NCBI GenBank assembly: GCA_022577435.1
Contig: JAKOON010000009.1
Location: 4,613,754 to 4,677,753 of the forward strand
Length of the DNA stretch: 64,000 nucleotides
Direction: 5' to 3'
Origin: Embiotoca jacksoni
Taxonomy: Eukaryota; Chordata; Actinopteri; Embiotocidae
The position numbers were made by a program, and so were the translations under genes. Under the pieces are notes generated by a model. The model had not been told where the DNA came from. It ran no database searches and saw nothing but the letters and a program-made list of their open reading frames with translations. Shown here piece by piece: positions 50,510 to 62,776 of the stretch (positions are counted from its first letter, which is position 1; every line of letters begins with the position of its first letter).

Positions 50510-50662
50510 TCGAATCAGTTTTATATTTACAGCCCAAAATGTCGGAGGACTTTAGAATCTGTACAGCATATGACAACCTCTATCCTTAGACTTTGGTGAT
50601 GGATAAAGAGAATAACTTCACAGGAGTAGAAAGAAACCTCAGGGAGGACAAGAGAGGAGTGA
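50510..50662 (+). repeat. Degraded dispersed teleost repeat
   Basis: TTTATATTTACAGCCCAAAA, ACTTTAGAATCTGTACAGCA and AGAAAGAAACCTCAGGGAGG match a widespread fish repeat whose consensus includes GGCTTTACAATCTGTACAGC and GGAAGAAACCTCAGGGAG. The copy is diverged and has internal gaps. It overlaps two meaningless open frames. Confidence 0.7.
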
Positions 50663-51560
50663 TTGTTGTTTTTGCAGACTTACATACGACAATGAAGGTA
50701 CAATATTAGCCACAAAAGAATTACAACAAGATGAAACAGAAGTTCAAAATCAAGGTGGGAACAAGACAACACAATAATGTCATACAGTCATGTTGTCATA
50801 TCAACCAGCACATACAAAGCAACATGGGCATTCATTTGGAGTTGCGTCCCTGGCCATTTTATGAGTGCACATTCAATATTCACTCTATTTCTACGTCTGC
50901 TTTTGGTCTCCACCGACTTCAAAAAGAAATATCTCCAGCCGTTTAGCTGCTAAAGCCTGCATTAGCTTCCAGGTGCAGCTGTGTTTTCACCAGCTAGTCT
51001 TTTAACTTTGCCTGTGTGACATTTGGTGCTGTGGGTAGTGTGCAGTGGGGTTTCAGGAGTAAAGCAGCCTGCTTCAGCCAAATCACTGTTGACCAGAGCT
51101 GCGAGACTGAAGAGTAAATTATAAAGTTGTGGGCCGACTGCAGATTTAGTATGAATACATTTTCTATGGCTCTGTCACCACAAGTGACCCTTTTTACATA
51201 AAGATCGAAAATGTATTATTGCTATAATGTTGATTAGGCATTTTTATTACATAAAACTTGGAATGAATTATTAACTTATAAATATCAAGCGTGGTAACCT
51301 ACAAAAAAATGAGTTAAATTTCCTGTGACCACGAGCTGTACGTGTGTGTTTGTTTCTGTGTGACCTCTCTGTGGCACTCAAGGCATCACGGGGCACGGTG
51401 GAGGAAATGTGCCCTCCCTCCTTGTCTCCCTCCATCTATCTCATCATCACTCACTCCCACGCTGTAAACATCACCCTCCAGGTTGTGACACTGATGAGGG
51501 GAGCCCCCTACCAACCTGAGGAAGCCTGCCACGACAGGAAACTGTACTGTATGTGTGATG

Positions 51561-51586
51561 GTGTGTGTGTTTGTGTTTGTGTGTGT

Positions 51587-51649
<63 letters not shown>
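51561..51649 (+). repeat. (TG)n microsatellite
   Basis: TG with TTTG and TATG interruptions, then about 28 pure units, followed by AAAGAGAGAGAG. Confidence 0.95.
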
Positions 51650-51654
<5 letters not shown>

Positions 51655-54600
51655 GAGAGAGTAAGAGTATTGTTAGATATATATATTTATTTTACAGTAT
51701 AAATGTTAATAAAAGGAAAACGCCTCCCCCTGGCCTTGCATCTATCTGCTGTCAATTCACTGTTTTATTTGCATGAAAGTTAGATGAAAAACAAACAAAC
51801 AGGAGAAAGCCTCTTAACACAAGAGTTCATTAAAAAGGAGAAAAAAATAATGAAAAGAAAATAAATACCCTGTATCAGCAGTTTGGCTTTGTTCCCAAAA
51901 CCCAAGACTCAAGCCCAGCAATACGCAGCTCTCTTCCAAACATCCAGCCTCCCCCTGGAGAGTTCTTGATAGGACCTCCACACAGATAATGACTTCTCCT
52001 GCCTCTCCTTTTCTTCTGGCTCTCTGTTCTAGCAGTTACTGTGCCAGCAGAGGTAGTTTGACCCCAGCATGGTCCCCGGCTTCCTGGATACTTCCTGGGA
52101 GGCCCTGGAGAACCGGGCCGGTCTGGAGGGTTCTCATGTCAGCAGTAGCACGGCCCTCCCGCATGAAAGATTTGTCTTACACCCAAGGCCTTTGAGATGC
52201 TATCTGCCCCTATTCGGAGGCAAATCTGTGAAACTTATCCCAGCAGTTTAAAGAGATTTATCTCGTTCTCCTGCTCGCCTCCTTTTGTGTAATTTTTCTT
52301 TATTCTTGTCATTCTGTTTGCCTTTCTCACTCTCACCTCTCTGTGTTGTTTAAACCATGCGGATGCTTCCTCTAATGCTCGGGGACTTAACATGCGATTT
52401 TAAGCTCAGACTGTTTCAGCTTCTGTTTTGCCCCCCCCCTCCACCCTACACCTAACTGCTCTCGCTGCAGACAAACACAGTCAACGGGTAAGAAGTGAAA
52501 CACCACCAAGAACTCTGTCAATTTTCCGCAAATAATACTAACAACAGAGTATCAGACACAGCTACCTCCTGAAGCAACGCAATGGCAATTTTCTTCTTTT
52601 GTGCTTCTGACAGGCCTCATACCCAGGAGGGGGGAAAGAAATGGAGGTTTCCCTTTGGGAGGCAGTTAACGACATGCTGAAGGCTTTTCAGATGGAGGGG
52701 AGGCTTGGCATGTGCCACTGTAAACAAGCTGAAATGCTGGGAAGTTCAGTGAGAGAGCAGTGCCCCAAGTAAAGCTGTTCCAACATGACACACTGCTTTT
52801 GATGTGCCGGCCAAGTTTGCACTCCCAACCACTATGACACTTACCAAGTCAGTCCTACACAAACTCAGTTACCCCGCACAAGACAAACACACAAAAACCA
52901 TGTGTAACATGAACAGTTGTATGCAACGTACAGTCATGCTTGTGCGACTGCTGCGTGTTTGTTCATATGATACGCAGAATGAACGTAAACACACACAGCT
53001 CCGCCAAGCTGCCCCCCCCACCCACCCTTCAGACCCATCAATCAACTCTATTCTCAGGCTCGACTCTTTCGCCACCCCTGGCCTGGCAGCCAACGCCGCC
53101 GGCATCTTAACCGAGTGTTTTTCCATGGTGCCACCAGTTCATGCGGCGCTTTATTTTTCCATTTAAGAACAGATGGTGGAGTGTAATAGTAGTGACAGAT
53201 TTGATATTGCAGTGCTCGGCGGTGAATATTAAAAAGTTTTTGCTAAGAATCTAAGAAAGTGCCGTAATCAGAAGCATAACAAAGATAACTCCTGGATGAT
53301 TCCCCTGATGGAGGGATTCAGGAAATATATCACCGTGGCAGGTACCAACCACTTTGGGATTTATTCAAACTAAACAGGGGGGCGGCTGAGGAAAATGCTG
53401 GAGGTTGCATTTAATATGTTTTCGCTACCATCTACAGCATCTCCTTCCATCCACATCCTATTGGCCTCCCCTCTGGCAGCCGTTATATAGAAAAACTTGC
53501 CTCGACCAAAACATGATGAGCCTACAAATCTCCTGCGGCTGACAGAGGGAGATGTCTGGCGTCCCGTGTAGGAGGAGACCAAGATTTGATTACACTCTGT
53601 CACAGAGCACTTGGATGAAAAACACAGACCTCTGCCAGAGCCAAAATGGCGTCTGGGCTGAGGGAACAGGGATCACACTGTGATTTGGAGTCCGGTCCAA
53701 AGCGTAGTAATGGAGAAACCAAGGAACATGTGCCTTTCAAAGGTGCCACCAAATTGAATAAAAAGTGCGAAATACTGAGTATCTCTTCTCACCTACAACT
53801 GGGAGTCAAAAGCCTTTTCACAGGGGCCGCGGTCAAGTTTACACTTTTATAAAGTTCAGATTGTGGAATGAGGCTTGAGTGCAGGTTTCTCTGCTCTACT
53901 ATCAGTCAACAAATCTGTATCAAAAATAAAGAAATAAAGAAATAGGAAAAAGGAAACAAAAAAAAAGCTACATTGGTTTACATGGTTATGCAACAAAAGA
54001 GGAAATGTAGTTTTATACACTTAAAATGGCTTACTGCAAGAGATAACGACATTAACCTGCAATATTATGGTCTTGATAGGAGCAGGGCTGTTAAACAAAA
54101 ATCATGTTGGCATCACAGTCCCTGATGATATTTTGCTAATGGTGCATCTTGGTGTAAGACCATCTAACATCTATGACTGCTGTCCTGCGTCTCTAGGACG
54201 AGAGAAAGTCTCACTGAAAGTAGTTCAACAAAATAAAATGATCAGTTTCCAGTTGTGTCTGTTGTTAGCCGCCAAACTGCTGTTGTATGAAAAACCCTGA
54301 CGCATGTTTTGATTAACTTCTGAACTGAACCGATCGTCCACACGACTTCTGGGCATTCTTAAACCCTGATACGTGTACACAGTAATAACATCTCAGACAG
54401 ACAGACAGTTGCATGTAAATCATTTCTGCCGGCTTGTACAGATCATTTTCTGGCGGCCGCTGACAGAGCTGAGAGCAGTGACCATCTGGTTTCCCTGTGT
54501 TTACTTCTCTCTGGGTTCAGTTTAAGTAGCACAGCCAGATTTCACTGGGAGACACCACAGAGAGGCCGGCTTTAAATCTCAGCATCCGAGCCAGTAATGG

Positions 54601-55885
54601 ACACGTGTGTGCGTGTGTTTGTAACTGTGTCCATCTGCATATACTGTATTTAAATCACAGGATCCAGTCAGAGACCAAATTTAGACTTCAGAACATTCTG
54701 TGTTTCTGAGAATGAGTGAGAATTTGTATGTATGTATGTATTACTAAGAAATTCAGAGTAATCACCGAAGAAAATGCACACATTTCTGCACTTGCACGGA
54801 CAGACACATATGCAGAAACACGCACGCATAAATCACAGCTGCTTTCCACAGTTGGATTGAGTTAGTGGGATTAAAATACATCATTTGGTAATTAAAATAG
54901 CAGATGTTTCCGTAGCCAGCCAGGCTAGCTGGATTAACCAGGCTGCAGAGTGGATCCCAGGAAGTGCAGGACAAAGGTCGGCCTGCCAAACTGCCATGTG
55001 ATGTGATGCCTCTGTCTGACAGTGGATGATACACACAACCGAGCTGTTTGGGTGTGGCAAGCAGCAGGCGGGTGGAGGAGGATGGAGGAGGGGAAGAAAG
55101 TGGAGAGGAATGAATAAAAGAATAACCACTAGGAGGCCAGATGGGGATGGGGATTGGGGGGAGGGGAGGGAGGGTAAGAAGACAGTGATGAAGATGGCAG
55201 GAAGGAGGGAGGGTGGCAAATCTGGTGTTGGACTAATAGGGAATACTAAAATATATAAATAAATAAATTCTCAGTGGGAGGCCGAGGTCAAAATACGACA
55301 TCGCTTCTGCAGGGGAAGGGGGGCAGATGCAGCGATACGGCTTTAATAGAGCTGTCCCACTGACAAGGTCACTGATAGTAAGGACCTTGACATGATAATA
55401 GAGTGTAGAGAAAATCTGATGAATGAACACATTAGAATGCATGAACCTGTAGTAGTGATGTCTATAACACTTAAAGGGAGCACGACACACGACACCAACC
55501 GTAATCTAAGAAATGCAAAGGTTTTTTCACACTCCAGATAAGGCTAAGATACTGGTATATTTCTCTATTATCAAAGTGATAGTTGTAGGATCCTAGTACG
55601 AGTGCTGTCTGAAGTGTTCTTTGTGAGGAGGACTGAAAGCATCTTATTTCTTGTATCGCAGGATTATTTCACTATAATGACTCATATGACCTGTACGGCT
55701 GACATGTTGTCCATGCTCATTAATCATGACAGGCTGGCAGAGAAAAACAATGTTCCCTGTGTTTGGGACTTTTCTGAGAAGCAGAACCTTTTACAGCTTT
55801 TGGAGAACACTTCAAATGAAGCTTTGCGACAATAGCACCGAGTGGCATTGACATCTTTGTCAGTCAGAGAAAGGCACACAGATAG

Positions 55886-55914
<29 letters not shown>
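55886..55914 (+). repeat. Poly(A) run
   Basis: About 29 A. No recognisable retroelement body lies upstream. Confidence 0.92.
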
Positions 55915-55918
<4 letters not shown>

Positions 55919-56350
55919 ACAGGAAAAGAGTTTGAGCCACTGGAGTGGTACCAGAGGGGCCTGGTAAGATGGCATCGTCCACAGAGGCCTAATAATTGGT
56001 TGGGCATGACGGAAAAGTCGAGACCCTGCCAGTCTGCCAATGATGAGGTCATGGGATTGGGGAGCTAGTGTGCAGCCGGTTAGTCATGATCTTGGCCCAT
56101 CCATCTAAGTTGTTAGGATAATAAATCTAAACTGACAGCTGTCGTAGATGAGTTTAAGCAGCACGGGCTGGCCAGAACAGTCCGGTAAATAAGGTGTGCT
56201 GGTGCTTTTAAAGCTTTCTGAGCTGAAAGAGAGAAGGAGAGAGTCTGGCAGTCTTTTACGCAGAGCAGTAATTCCATCTAAAAGCAACCAATAAAAATAT
56301 CTTTATTTACTGAGAAAAAAATGTAGATAAGATAAGAGGCTGCAGCTCAA

Positions 56351-56353
<3 letters not shown>

Positions 56354-56394
<41 letters not shown>
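56354..56394 (+). repeat. (TA)n microsatellite
   Basis: About 20 TA units. Confidence 0.95.
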
Positions 56395-56396
<2 letters not shown>

Positions 56397-59096
56397 TTTC
56401 TACCATCTGCCTCTTTCTATATCAGTTTCTGTATCACTTTTTATTCTACGGATGAGCCTGCGGGCCGCTAATCTCAACATCACCAAACTAAATGACTGCC
56501 CAGTCTTCAGAATCAAGACAGCAACACTCTGAGACATAATCGGTATAAAACTCCTCTGTGTACGGCCCCTTGCAAGAGTTCATCAGCTTCTGAGCATTCA
56601 AGTGAAGAATGTATCATTTCTAGATGGTGCTTTGGAGGCAGTCGGCTCTCTCAAGGCCGATAATGTCTAAACAAAGAAGATGAGGTGGCGGCGTCCCAAA
56701 GGACATACGGCGGCGGGCCCTTTTAAAGCAGCACGCCATCTTGTGTGCAAAGGGTTGTCTATAAAGGTTGAAGGCTCTATCAGCACACAGGGAGCTCGGG
56801 GAATTGAACTTTCAACCCCCTCTGGTAATTTTGTGAAGTGTGCAGCAGAATAACTGTAGCACGCTGACCAAAAATGTCACCCTGCCCTTTCCTCTTGTCA
56901 GAAAGAGCCCGTCAGAGTCCTGGGGGCACTAACTAATTACTGTTCCCCGTGCTGGGTAGGTGACGCGTGTGCTGTTGTGTGTGCGAGTTGTCTCTTTAAA
57001 GTTTTCTATAGGTGTGTGCGTGCACGCCTAAATGACAAAGCGCTGTTTCTGTAAGGTCAGGCTCAACTTGTGTATCAGCTCCTTAGTGGGATGATAAGCA
57101 GATGTGCAACAAACAAGACAGGCAACAAGCCCTCACGCGCTATGACAGGTAAAGAAATTGGAGGCAGGTGGAAGTAAACAAGGTGTTGTGGGGTTTATTT
57201 TTTTTTGGTACAGCATGAGAGGCTGAAACATAAACCTACAACACAGAAAAACAGAACATTAATTACCACCCAGGGGCTTAATAAACATGAACTCAACGTT
57301 AATTCTCCCTGACATGAAAGGTACTGCTGGATACTTTGGAATCTGCACAAGAATTTAAAATAAAGTTTGTTGGGTATTAGAGAAAGATTGGTTGCACAGC
57401 ATGAGTTTGTACTGACAAGGTCTAGTTGGCTGAATTGAGGTTAACAGATAATCCTGTTTTTGAATCTAACCAAAATATATACACAGCAAAGAAGTCCAGC
57501 GGTAATCCCTGAAGTTGAGTAAGAAACTGCAAAACTAAGCAATTCAATTTTCAAAAATCCACCCAATGCAGGTCTACGTAATGTTGGCAATGGGTCCACA
57601 AAGATGGCATTAGGCAAAAAACAATAATCCATCCAGTCCCTTCCCTATTGCGGCTGCCACCTCCCTGCCAGAGTTAAAATCGAGGGCCTGATGATTGGGA
57701 ATTACGTATCAGTTTAGCGCCCTGGCACATTTCTTTCTGACCATCAAATCTTATGACCGCACACTGCCGTGAAGTCTCCTGTATCACCCAACCCCCAGTG
57801 AATGGTTATGCTCTGTCTCTCTGTCATCCGCACATTCATCATGACAGGTTTAATGTCCTAACTAAATAAATAGAAGAAGAAAAAAATAAATGAAATTAAA
57901 TAAATGAAGTTTCTTTGTCTTAACTTTTTTGATTGATTGATTCAATTCTATTTTGACATGTTTTCCTGACTAAATTCATTTGTTTGTTAAAGTGCCTCTT
58001 CAGTCAAAACTGATTTCTTGTTATTTCTCGGATGTCGCTCACCTCACTGTGCAGAACAGAGTGATTTTTGTGCAGACTGTGTTTTCTTATTTATCCGCTG
58101 AAGTGCGAAAGCTTCTCCGTGCTCACCTCAAATCACTGCAGTTTAAAACAAATCTGATCTGGAAAGTTAAACAGAAAACTAAAAGAGATTTTTCATTGAG
58201 GTTGGGGACATCTTGTGTTGAACACTTTTTACAATCAAGGCACTGAATAAATTATTACCACGATGATTCATTTGGGTAAAAGTATGAGATCAACATCCAG
58301 GCTTAACGGATACCGGTTTATTCAAGGGGAAAAGAAAAAAAAACAGCCTCAGCTCCACGGCCACCAGCGCCTACACCTGCTCGACCGTGCTTGAGATCTC
58401 TCTGGCAGACATATCGAGTCATCAGCAAGTTATCAGCCTATGTGGACGGAGAGCTTCATTAGCACAAACACTGCATGCCAGCTAACGCGGCATAATTTTA
58501 CACCCCCACTCGCCCCCTGTGTGTGTGTGTGCGTGTGTGTCAAGGTGCATCTTTTATGTGTGTGGGAATGTACTGGGAAGATGTGAATACTGTAGATCTA
58601 ATCTCACGCACTTTTATATAAAAAAAATAAACCTGAAATACGGCTTGATAATATTAATTGAAACTGTACAGCACAGTCAGCCATACCCAACACCTGGAGC
58701 TTTTGTAAGTACAGGGACTTTATGGAACATAATTGAGGGTCAAATTTATTTTTGTTTATCTTTTATCCTTGAGCCTCATTATAACTGGTTTTAATGTAGT
58801 TGTTGAATAATTTATGCCGAGTGACCAGCTTGAATATGACTTACTTTGTGGTGGCATGTGTGTGCACTGCTTCTGTATGTCATACTGGAGTCAGAAGGCC
58901 GAGGTGATTTAGGAGTGTTTGCATTTACAGTATGTGTGTGCTACAGAGGCAGAGGCATGCTACAGTCAGCAGAACACGGACGGAGCTCAGTGTTTGTCCC
59001 TGCGATGTGTGTTTAATGGGGCCTCCACACACAGCGTCTCCCTGGTGGGAATGATGCTAATTACTGTACAGCACCTTGCCACACTCTCCTGCTGCT

Positions 59097-59097
<1 letters not shown>

Positions 59098-59160
<63 letters not shown>

Positions 59161-59190
59161 TAACACACACACACCTGCACACAGATGCAC
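59098..59190 (+). repeat. (CA)n microsatellite
   Basis: About 25 pure CA units, then GCACACGCACTAACACACAC and further CA-rich sequence. Confidence 0.95.
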
Positions 59191-59351
59191 ATGTGCACGT
59201 ACATGCACGTTCACATACAAAGCGATGCGCGCAAACAGCAAGGAGGACTGCAAAGATTCACCCGAGTAAGCAGGCAACATGCAAACGCAACCGCAAGCAA
59301 ATAAACTCGCACTCAACTTGGCATTCACGTGCACACATGGTCACACACATT

Positions 59352-59370
59352 AAAAAAAAAAAAAAAAAAA
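59352..59370 (+). repeat. Poly(A) run
   Basis: About 19 A. Confidence 0.9.
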
Positions 59371-59910
59371 TAGGACACAATACTCAGCACATTCCTGCCC
59401 TCAGCCCACTCTTTCACCACTCTACGATCTCTCCTCACTCTGGGACTCTTTTTCCCACGTAACCTCCTGTTTTTTTCTCTCTCTGCATTAATTCTTTGAA
59501 CACATTTTCCCACCACCTGGTCTTTCCCACCCCGTCTCCCAAATTTGAGCTGCATCTTTCCCACCGCTCGCCTCCTGGACATAACGCTGACCCATCGTGT
59601 AAGCATCACCTCGTCAGCCTGACCTCTGACATGGCTTCCAGGATTATCCGGGTTCACAGGTCGTGCCTGCACATTGATCCGGTGGAAGCGGATCAACATC
59701 TTCAGTGAAGTTAGCCGGGCTTCTCCACAATGACTTGGCCTTGAAGTTGAACCAAGCAACCATTAAAAGCTTCTTATTCAAATGGACGCAGTGAGGCAGA
59801 CTGCGGGTTCGTATGGATATCGGTGTGTATATGAGTATCGTGTAAATGTAGGAGCAACTGTGTGTGTGTGTGCATGCATATCATATGCTCATCTGAAAGT
59901 GTGTGGGTCA

Positions 59911-59911
<1 letters not shown>

Positions 59912-59982
<71 letters not shown>
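59912..59982 (+). repeat. (AC)n microsatellite
   Basis: About 35 pure AC units. Confidence 0.95.
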
Positions 59983-60535
59983 TAGGATGCAGAAAGTGGT
60001 GTGGGCCTGAGAGGGTATGGGTGAGTGTGTGCTGTCTACGACTGCAATCAATTACAAAACGTTGGGGCTGCATGTTCTAATCAGAGGCATAAATGTCAGC
60101 TCCTTTCCCCCGCACACGCCTCCATTTGCATCCATTAATGCAGAGTGAGAAGGAAAGAGAGTGAGAGCAAGTGGAAGAGAGGAGCTGCCTTGTGTTTCAT
60201 ATGGAGGAGGTGGGAGCAGGCAGGAAAAAAACAGGGCAGAAAAAGAGACAGTCAAGCAGCATAAGCAGCGAGAATCTGACAGACAGGTAAATCAGAGGTA
60301 TATTATATGGTCAGAAGTAAGTCATATTTTTTTCCAGTTTGGTGAGTACGTGCCTAGTTTGCTCACTGTCATGAGCTCGACCTAGACACATTTTAAGTTA
60401 ACTGCCATGAAGGGGACCAGCTTCACAAAAGCTGTTCATGAGCACGGTGTAGGTTGAAAATAGTGTCAAGTTTAGAAAATCGTTGTTGCTCATAAGTGCA
60501 TTTGTGAGTCCTAAAACTGTCAGAAGTATGACATT

Positions 60536-60645
60536 TGTTCCATACTCCACCTCACTAACGCTCCTGTGGCTGAATGCAAGCAAATTGCTGAATCCAAAAT
60601 CATTTGGGAAGCCATCTCAGAAGAGTGGAGCAACATATGAGGCAT
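60536..60645 (+). pseudogene. Fossil 3' fragment of a Tc1-like transposase
   Basis: CCACCTCACTAACGCTCCTG onwards translates as LTNAPVAECKQIAESKII and continues to an EEWS-like end. It resembles the C-terminus of another fish Tc1-like transposase (LTNALVAE...QNLVESLPRRV, from memory). It is about 110 bp, decayed, and without recognisable ends. It is a different family from the element at 17806-19419. Confidence 0.6.
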
Positions 60646-62300
60646 TATTTAAATTCAATTTTTAAAAACGTACATATAGATATGCACGTTTTTAGGTGTT
60701 TCCACAAATATGCTGTACGTTTTCTTTTAATTTGGATAAACGTACTCATTAAATTCCAGTAAGATACTTGAGTACTGTATGTAAATCCTCTTTGTGCATC
60801 GCTGTACAACATCTACAAGGGATGAAAAAGGAAAGCTGGGTGCATGATTGGAAAAGGAGAGGCAGCAAGAAAATTATAAATAAATACAAGAAAAAAACAG
60901 AAAAAAAAGAATGAGGGCAAGGCCTGAGTACTTTCAGCCATTACTGAAACCTCTCTCCTTTCTGGGGAGCATGGGGAGAGGGATGAAGTACCCAGTGCCA
61001 TACTCAGACAGGCAGGCCATGGAGCTGCAGCTGTGATAGCAATTAGACTTTTATGTATTAAACATACCTTTGTCGAGAGTGAGGAGAGGAGAGAGGAAAA
61101 GGGGGAAGACTGGGGAAATGGAGAAAAAGAAGCGGTGTGAATAGTAGCCAGAGGAGCAACAGAATCGTATCTCTTCCTCTCTTCCTTCCTCTCTCCTGCC
61201 TCCCTAAACAGCAAAACAGGGGAAAGTTATTCCCTCACTGCTGTTCGGCATCTCCAAATGTTCCAGTGATTAAAAGTGTGACAGAGGACACTTGTATACA
61301 TCCGGATAGCATGTAAACAGCTAGCTCTCCCTTGTGCTGGTCTCCTCTTCCACGCCTGGAGCCAGAGAAAAGGCACCGGGTTCACATAACTCGCAGTTCA
61401 TCTCCTCCTCTTCATCCTTTTAAAGACTAATCGACCGTTCACTTGATCTTAATTGATGTTGCACCGGTGAGCACTAGTTCTTGGAATATTCAAACGTGTT
61501 TAGGCTGGGAAAACATCTTGACTGTAATATATATTGAGCAGACAGCTTTCATTATAAAAACATTAGGTTTTACCGACAAAGTAAACTCCCGTGTGTGACA
61601 CAAACACTATGCTGTCTGGGACCATGCACGGCTACTGAAAACTATATGGTACAACATATAGGTAAAACGGTACAGAAGTGGTGAAATAACTAAGAAACAA
61701 TTATTTTTTTCCCAAGTTCTATACTGTTTTAATTCTTTGTTTACTGTTTCCTTTGGTGCTATGATCCATGTTTGATGATAATCAAGACATTTAAAGTCAT
61801 TTTCTTAAGAATCTTTTAATCAAAACCAGCGATTTTACTAAATATCTCAATCCACAGACAGAATAGGTGTTCATATTCAAGACTATACAACAGCATTGGT
61901 GGCATTACCTCCGTTTTGATTGGCACCCTAATTCACACATGCTCCCTTGTTTGTATCGTGCTTGATGGAAGGGCCATATGTTTTATGAGATGAGGTTATT
62001 CATAGGTTGTTGTGTTAACCAGGAACACTGTTGAACCTGTCACTTCCTCTTGAGCTGACAAGCTTTATTAGAGAAGGGGGAAGGACGCTCCTGTTTATTC
62101 ATCCTCGGTTGACGGCACGTGGCGTGTGTCAAAACCAGATCCGCCATGCATAAGCTTGTTACATTTGTTCAACTGGTGCTGTATTGGTACAATGGCTTTA
62201 GTCAGTCAGTTGTGATGGAATCAGATTTGTTCCTGAGAGGAAGTGTGTAGGAGGATAGGGACACATGCCACAATATTGTGAGAAGGCAGATTGCCAGCAG

Positions 62301-62303
<3 letters not shown>

Positions 62304-62333
<30 letters not shown>
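62304..62333 (+). repeat. Poly(A) run
   Basis: About 30 A. A T run at 62384-62396 lies close by. Confidence 0.92.
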
Positions 62334-62336
<3 letters not shown>

Positions 62337-62477
62337 TGATTGCTCACTTATGGATACTTGCTGTGGTATCACAACAATAAGGCTTTTTTTTTTTTTACAG
62401 TCGCCTGACTGTCACCCACAAATAAGCATATGGCTGAAATAAAAAAAATAAAAATGTCAGCACTCCCAGAGCACATT

Positions 62478-62502
62478 CACACACACACACACACACACAC
62501 GC
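62478..62502 (+). repeat. (AC)n microsatellite
   Basis: About 12 AC units. Confidence 0.9.
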
Positions 62503-62739
62503 ACAGAAACAGACACACTTCAGAAACCCCATTCTGTTTGGCTGTTGTTTTTGTCAGTTTACGACCTAAACCCCCCATTGTTGAATTAACCGCGGAGAGA
62601 GGGGTGGGTGGCTGGAGCCACGGTGCCAGGGCTACGCTGGCCCAGAAAAAAGCCACAACACAAACTAACTCTTGGCAGGGGATGGAGAGGCAATATTTTT
62701 TCCAAAAACTGATTACCTTCCTCTCTCCCCAGTGATCCC

Positions 62740-62776
62740 TCTCTCTCACTTTCTCTCTCTCTCTCTCTCTCTCTCT
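62740..62776 (+). repeat. (CT)n microsatellite
   Basis: CTCTCTCACTTT and then about 13 CT units. It creates an Arg-Glu repeat frame on the other strand. Confidence 0.92.

Noticed and set aside
50215..50599. Overlapping 124- and 115-codon + strand frames
   Set aside because: Both run into a degraded dispersed teleost repeat (50510-50662) and show no protein-family features.
52980..53166. Possible coding segment with CpG and Pro codons near 53.0 kb
   Set aside because: There is no recognisable peptide and splice-site context is absent on both strands.
55886..55914. Poly(A) run as the tail of a processed retrocopy
   Set aside because: The upstream sequence shows no gene-like frame, repeat body or target duplication.
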